Of a DNA stretch of 20,266 bases, positions 17,192-20,266 are shown in pieces. Source of the stretch: Paracoccaceae bacterium (lineage in GTDB: Bacteria; Pseudomonadota; Alphaproteobacteria; Rhodobacterales; Rhodobacteraceae); the NCBI GenBank assembly GCA_021767525.1, contig JAASTF010000022.1, forward strand, positions 1 to 20,266, written 5' to 3'. The notes beneath the pieces were generated by a model. That model was not told the DNA's origin and searched no databases. It saw nothing but the letters and a program-made list of their open reading frames with translations. A program made the translations under genes and the position numbers. Within the stretch, counting starts at the first letter, position 1. Each line of letters starts with the position of its first letter.

Positions 17192-17215
17192 GTCTCTAAA
17201 AGGCATTCTAGAGAC
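17192..17215. terminator. Inverted repeat after parB
   Basis: GTCTCTA (17192-17198) and TAGAGAC (17209-17215) pair perfectly across a 10-base loop, seven bases after the parB stop and between convergent parB and rmlA. The stem is short and has no T-run, so it may be a weak terminator or a protein-binding site. Confidence 0.4.
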
Positions 17216-17224
17216 GGAGTTGAC

Positions 17225-17240
17225 GTTTCGCGCGCGAAAC
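17225..17240. promoter_or_regulatory. parS-like palindrome, copy 2
   Basis: A second exact GTTTCGCGCGCGAAAC, extended to 18 bp by the flanking C and G. It sits between the convergent parB and rmlA genes, just past the rmlA stop, and is identical to copy 1. Confidence 0.85.
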
Positions 17241-17246
17241 GCCGGC

Positions 17247-18119
17247 TTATTTCAGAAGGCGTTTCAGATAGGTGCCGTAGGCATTCTTGGCAAAGCTTTC
17301 GGCGCGTTGCTCCAGGGCTTCGGCGGTGATCCACCCCTTGCCGTATGCGATTTCCTCGGGGCATCCCACCTGCATGCCCTGCCGCTCGGACAGGGTGCGC
17401 ACGAAGTTTCCGGCATCCAGCAACGAACCATGCGTGCCCGTGTCCAGCCAGGCATAGCCACGCCCCATCTGCTGCACATCCAGAAGCCCGTCATTCAGGT
17501 ACATTTCAAGCAATGTCACGATCTCAAGTTCGCCGCGCTTTGACGGTGTGACCGCCTTGGCGCGTTCGGGGGCTGATCCATCCAGAAAATACAGCCCCGT
17601 CACCGCGTAAGAGGATGGCGGCACGCTGGGTTTCTCGATGATCGCGCGCACGGTGCCGTCGGTATCGAAATCGACCACGCCATACCGCTCGGGATCGGCC
17701 ACGCGATATCCGAAAACGGTGCCGCCTGTTTCGCGCTTATCGGCGGCGGCCAGTTGTTCGGGCAGGCCGTGGCCGAAAAAGATGTTGTCGCCCAAGACCA
17801 TCGCCGACGGCGCCCCGTCCAGGAATGTCTCGGCAAGGATATAGGCCTGCGCCAGCCCGTCCGGCGAAGGCTGTTCGATATAGGTCAGGTTCAGCCCCCA
17901 TTGCGCCCCGTCGCCCAGGGTGCGTTTGAACTGGTCCTGGTCCTGCGGGGTCGTGATCACCGCGATCTCTCGGATTCCCGCCAGCATCAGCACGGATAGC
18001 GGATAATAGACCATCGGCTTGTCATAGATCGGCAGCAGCTGCTTCGAGACGCCCATAGTGATCGGGTACAGCCGCGTGCCCGAGCCGCCGGCCAGGATGA
18101 TCCCCTTGCGATTTGTCAT
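17247..18119 (-). CDS. rmlA: Glucose-1-phosphate thymidylyltransferase
   Basis: Makes dTDP-glucose from dTTP and glucose-1-phosphate, the first step to dTDP-L-rhamnose. The 290 residues match RmlA. The nucleotidyltransferase signature LAGGSGTRLYPIT is at 9-21, followed by SKQLLPIYDKPMVYYPLS, the metal-binding aspartate of VLGDNIFFGHG (D111), IIEKPS (160-165), GELEIVTLL and YAWLDTGTHGSLL. The true start is the ATG at 18119, with AGAGG before it; it overlaps the rmlD stop as ATGA. It is the last gene of the rmlCBDA operon and ends seven bases before the second parS-like site. Confidence 0.97.
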   Translation of the reverse strand: MTNRKGIILAGGSGTRLYPITMGVSKQLLPIYDKPMVYYPLSVLMLAGIREIAVITTPQDQDQFKRTLGDGAQWGLNLTYIEQPSPDGLAQAYILAETFLDGAPSAMVLGDNIFFGHGLPEQLAAADKRETGGTVFGYRVADPERYGVVDFDTDGTVRAIIEKPSVPPSSYAVTGLYFLDGSAPERAKAVTPSKRGELEIVTLLEMYLNDGLLDVQQMGRGYAWLDTGTHGSLLDAGNFVRTLSERQGMQVGCPEEIAYGKGWITAEALEQRAESFAKNAYGTYLKRLLK

Positions 18120-18958
18120 GCGGTCACCTCTTTCACGATGTCTTTCAGGGCGGCTTTCCAATCGGGGCGGGAAATGCCGAAATCAGTCTCTAATGTTGCG
18201 CAATCCAGCCGGGAATTCAGGGGTCGTTGCGCCGGCGTGGGGTAGTCTGCCGTCGGGATGCCGGTGACGGCTACATCGCGCCCCGCACAGGCGAATGTTT
18301 CGCGCGCGAAACGGGCCCAGCTGGTGTCGGGTGTGCCCGAGAAATGATACAGGCCGCCCCCCTGCCCCGCCATCATCGCGCGTGCCATGGTCAAAAGCGC
18401 CTCGGCAATGGCACCGGCGGGGGTCGGGCCGCCGATCTGGTCATCGACCACGTTCAGCGCGTCGCGGGTTTCCGACAGGCGCAGCATGGTTTTGACAAAG
18501 TTCGACCCATGGGCGGAAAACACCCAGGACGTGCGCAATATGGCGTAATTGCCCCCTGCGGACGCCACGGCACGCTCCCCGGCCAGTTTCGTGCGCCCAT
18601 AGGCGCCCAGGGGCGCGACGGGGTCGGTCGGCTTCCACGGGGCGGTTCCGTCGCCGGCAAAGACATAATCGGTCGAGACATGCAGGAACGGGATGCCAAG
18701 CGCCGCGCACTCCCGCGCCATCGCGCCGGGCGCGGTGCCGTTGATCACGGTGGCCAAGGCCTCGTCTTCCTCGGCGCGATCCACGGCGGTGTAGGCGGCG
18801 GCGTTGATGACCGCATCCGGCGCATGGGCGCGGATCGCGGCCGCGCAGGCGGCAGGGTCGTTCAGGTCGGCCTGATCGCGGCCCAGGGCGGTCACGTCCG
18901 CACGGGCCTGCAGCTCGGTTGCGACCTGGCCGGTTTTGCCGAAAACCAGGATCGTCAT
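18116..18958 (-). CDS. rmlD: dTDP-4-dehydrorhamnose reductase
   Basis: Final step to dTDP-L-rhamnose: NAD(P)H reduction of dTDP-4-keto-L-rhamnose. 280 residues of the short-chain dehydrogenase fold. The cofactor loop FGKTGQVA is at 6-13, INAAAYTAVDRAE at 51-63, VSTDYVFAG (94-102) holds the catalytic Ser/Thr region, and YGRTK (120-124) gives the catalytic Tyr and Lys. The ATG at 18958 overlaps the rmlB stop (ATGA), and the rmlD stop overlaps the rmlA start in the same way. Codons for FARET (217-221) contain the third exact parS-like palindrome, so the reading frame appears to double as centromere DNA. Confidence 0.96.
   Translation of the reverse strand: MTILVFGKTGQVATELQARADVTALGRDQADLNDPAACAAAIRAHAPDAVINAAAYTAVDRAEEDEALATVINGTAPGAMARECAALGIPFLHVSTDYVFAGDGTAPWKPTDPVAPLGAYGRTKLAGERAVASAGGNYAILRTSWVFSAHGSNFVKTMLRLSETRDALNVVDDQIGGPTPAGAIAEALLTMARAMMAGQGGGLYHFSGTPDTSWARFARETFACAGRDVAVTGIPTADYPTPAQRPLNSRLDCATLETDFGISRPDWKAALKDIVKEVTA
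18297..18312. promoter_or_regulatory. parS-like palindrome, copy 3, inside rmlD
   Basis: Exact GTTTCGCGCGCGAAAC within the rmlD reading frame, encoding FARET around residues 217-221. It is about 1.06 kb from copy 2 and identical in all 16 bases to the two intergenic copies. Chance conservation of a 16-mer is unlikely, so a functional third ParB site is probable. Confidence 0.75.
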
Positions 18959-20004
18959 GCGCCCGTTCCCAGCCGCTGCCCAACGCCCTGGCGGTTTTGC
19001 AAAGCGCGCCACCACGCCTCGTTGTCCAGATACCATTGCACGGTCTTTTCCAGCCCTTCCTCGACCGTGACGCTGGGCCGCCAGCCCAGCTCGTCGCGAA
19101 TGCGGCTGGGATCGATCGCATAGCGCGCGTCATGGCCGGGGCGGTCGGTGACGAATGCGATCTGGTCAGCGTAACTTCCGCCGGGTTTGGGCCGCTTCTT
19201 GTCCAGGATGGCGCAAAGCGTGCGCACCAGTTCAAGGTTCGTGCGCTCGTTCTCGCCGCCGATATTGTAGCTGCGCCCGACCTGCCCCTTTTGCACCACC
19301 AAAAGCAGCGCGTCGGCGTGATCTTCGACATACAGCCAGTCGCGGATGTTCGACCCATCGCCATAGATCGGCAGCGTCTTGCCCGCCAGCGCGTTCAGGA
19401 TGATCACCGGGATCAGCTTTTCGGGAAAGTGGTAGGGCCCGTAATTGTTCGAGCAATTGGTCAGCACCACGGGCAGGCCATAGGTTTCATGCCAGGCGCG
19501 CACCAGGTGGTCCGACGCCGCTTTCGAGGCGGAATAGGGACTGCGCGGGTCATAGGGCGTGGTTTCGGTGAACTGCACCGACGGGTCGGCCGGCAAAGAG
19601 CCGTATACCTCGTCGGTCGAAATGTGGTGAAAGCGGAAGGCCGCGGGCTTGCCGCGCTCCGTCCAATAGGCGCGGGCGGCCTCGAGCATGTTGTAGGTGC
19701 CGGTGACATTGGTTTCGATAAAGGCGCCCGGCCCGTCGATCGAGCGGTCCACATGGCTTTCGGCGGCCAGGTGCATCACCGCGTCGGGGGCGTGTTCGGC
19801 AAAGACCGCATCCAGCGCCGCGCGGTCGCGGATATCGGCCTGAACAAAGACATATCCGGCCATATCAGAGACTGTTTTGACGTTGTCCAGGCAGGCGGCA
19901 TAGGTCAGCGCGTCAAGGTTCACCACCTGGTGCCCCCGCGCCATCGCCAGCCGCACCACGGCCGAGCCGATAAAGCCCGCCCCGCCGGTTACCAGCAGTT
20001 TCAT
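18955..20004 (-). CDS. rmlB: dTDP-glucose 4,6-dehydratase
   Basis: Converts dTDP-glucose to dTDP-4-keto-6-deoxyglucose, using bound NAD+. The 349 residues match RmlB. The Rossmann motif TGGAGFIGS is at 6-14, LAAESHVDRSI at 79-89, HISTDEVYGSL (127-137) holds the catalytic Thr-Asp-Glu, and YSASKAASDHL (157-167) the Tyr-Lys pair. NNYGPYHFPEKLIP and GDGSNIRDWLYVEDHADAL are further family hallmarks. The ATG at 20004 has GGAGGG about seven bases upstream and overlaps the rmlC stop (ATGA). It is the second gene of the rmlCBDA transcript. Confidence 0.97.
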   Translation of the reverse strand: MKLLVTGGAGFIGSAVVRLAMARGHQVVNLDALTYAACLDNVKTVSDMAGYVFVQADIRDRAALDAVFAEHAPDAVMHLAAESHVDRSIDGPGAFIETNVTGTYNMLEAARAYWTERGKPAAFRFHHISTDEVYGSLPADPSVQFTETTPYDPRSPYSASKAASDHLVRAWHETYGLPVVLTNCSNNYGPYHFPEKLIPVIILNALAGKTLPIYGDGSNIRDWLYVEDHADALLLVVQKGQVGRSYNIGGENERTNLELVRTLCAILDKKRPKPGGSYADQIAFVTDRPGHDARYAIDPSRIRDELGWRPSVTVEEGLEKTVQWYLDNEAWWRALQNRQGVGQRLGTGA

Positions 20005-20266
20005 GCGGCGCCCTCCCAAGAAAAGGGGCTGTCGAACCCGGCCAGTGGCGGGGCCGCGGCGTCCTTGTCCGACAGGATCGGTGGCTGCGATAGCCCCCAG
20101 TCGATGCCGCAGCTGTCCCAGGCCACGGCGCCGTCGCATTCGGGCGCGTAGTAATCCGAGCACTTGTAGATGATTTCGGTCATCGGTTCGCGGGTTGCAA
20201 AGCCGTGCAGGAACCCTTCGGGGATCAGCAATTGATGGCCGTTCTCGAAACTCAGTTCGACCCCCA
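20001..20266 (-). CDS. rmlC: dTDP-4-dehydrorhamnose 3,5-epimerase, 5' end beyond window
   Basis: Catalyses the 3,5-epimerisation step of dTDP-L-rhamnose synthesis. Only the C-terminal 87 codons are visible; the gene enters from the right edge, so start and promoter are missing. The visible part matches the RmlC cupin: VELSFENGHQLLIPEGFLHGF, followed by YKCSDYYAPECDGAVAWD and GIDWGLSQPPILSDKD, all standard signatures. The tail (about the last 20 residues) is slightly extended. The stop overlaps the rmlB start by four bases. The promoter for the whole rml operon must lie at or beyond the right edge. Confidence 0.95.
   Translation of the reverse strand, partial: GVELSFENGHQLLIPEGFLHGFATREPMTEIIYKCSDYYAPECDGAVAWDSCGIDWGLSQPPILSDKDAAAPPLAGFDSPFSWEGAA

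Noticed and set aside
17189..18194. Shared CAGTCTCTAA at 17190-17199 and 18185-18194
   Set aside because: A single 10-mer match in 20 kb is expected by chance, and one copy is in coding sequence with no matching flanks.

Overview
The window looks like part of an extrachromosomal replicon (plasmid or chromid) of a marine Rhodobacteraceae (roseobacter-group) alphaproteobacterium. The DNA is strongly GC-rich. It carries a complete replication and partition module: a RepA-type initiator divergent from parA-parB, three 22-bp iterons with a DnaA box, and three identical parS-like palindromes. A dTDP-L-rhamnose operon lies directly beside it. Rhamnose genes next to a RepA-I module are the hallmark of the roseobacter 'biofilm plasmids' needed for attachment. 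Calling this window a member of that group is inference from layout and protein motifs; no database search was run.

Layout, left to right. (1) 1-1746, minus: a serralysin-like RTX metalloprotease that runs off the left edge, preceded by a small exported protein of unknown function (1778-2260). (2) 2428-4950, minus: kpsF/kdsD-like arabinose-5-phosphate isomerase and a manC-type GDP-mannose enzyme. (3) 5190-11385, plus: a sulfotransferase-like protein, a GlfT2-like galactofuranosyltransferase, UDP-galactopyranose mutase (glf) and glucosamine-6-phosphate synthase (glmS). A repeat-rich 319-bp leader lies between glf and glmS. (4) 11419-13138, minus: three translationally coupled genes resembling a phage or gene-transfer-agent fibre module (DUF2793 protein plus two small proteins). 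(5) 13228-17185: repA (minus), the origin region, parA and parB (plus). (6) 17247-20266, minus: rmlC (cut by the right edge), rmlB, rmlD and rmlA, each overlapping the next by 4 bp.

How it fits together. manC, glf, glmS and rml supply GDP-mannose, UDP-galactofuranose, hexosamine precursor and dTDP-rhamnose; kpsF suggests Kdo. The galactofuranosyltransferase and the possible sulfotransferase would assemble or decorate a surface polysaccharide. The secreted protease could remodel the matrix. The part most worth a second look is the maintenance region. Each iteron carries a GANTC (CcrM-type) methylation site in the same register. One parS-like palindrome sits inside the rmlD reading frame, physically tying the polysaccharide operon to the partition system.
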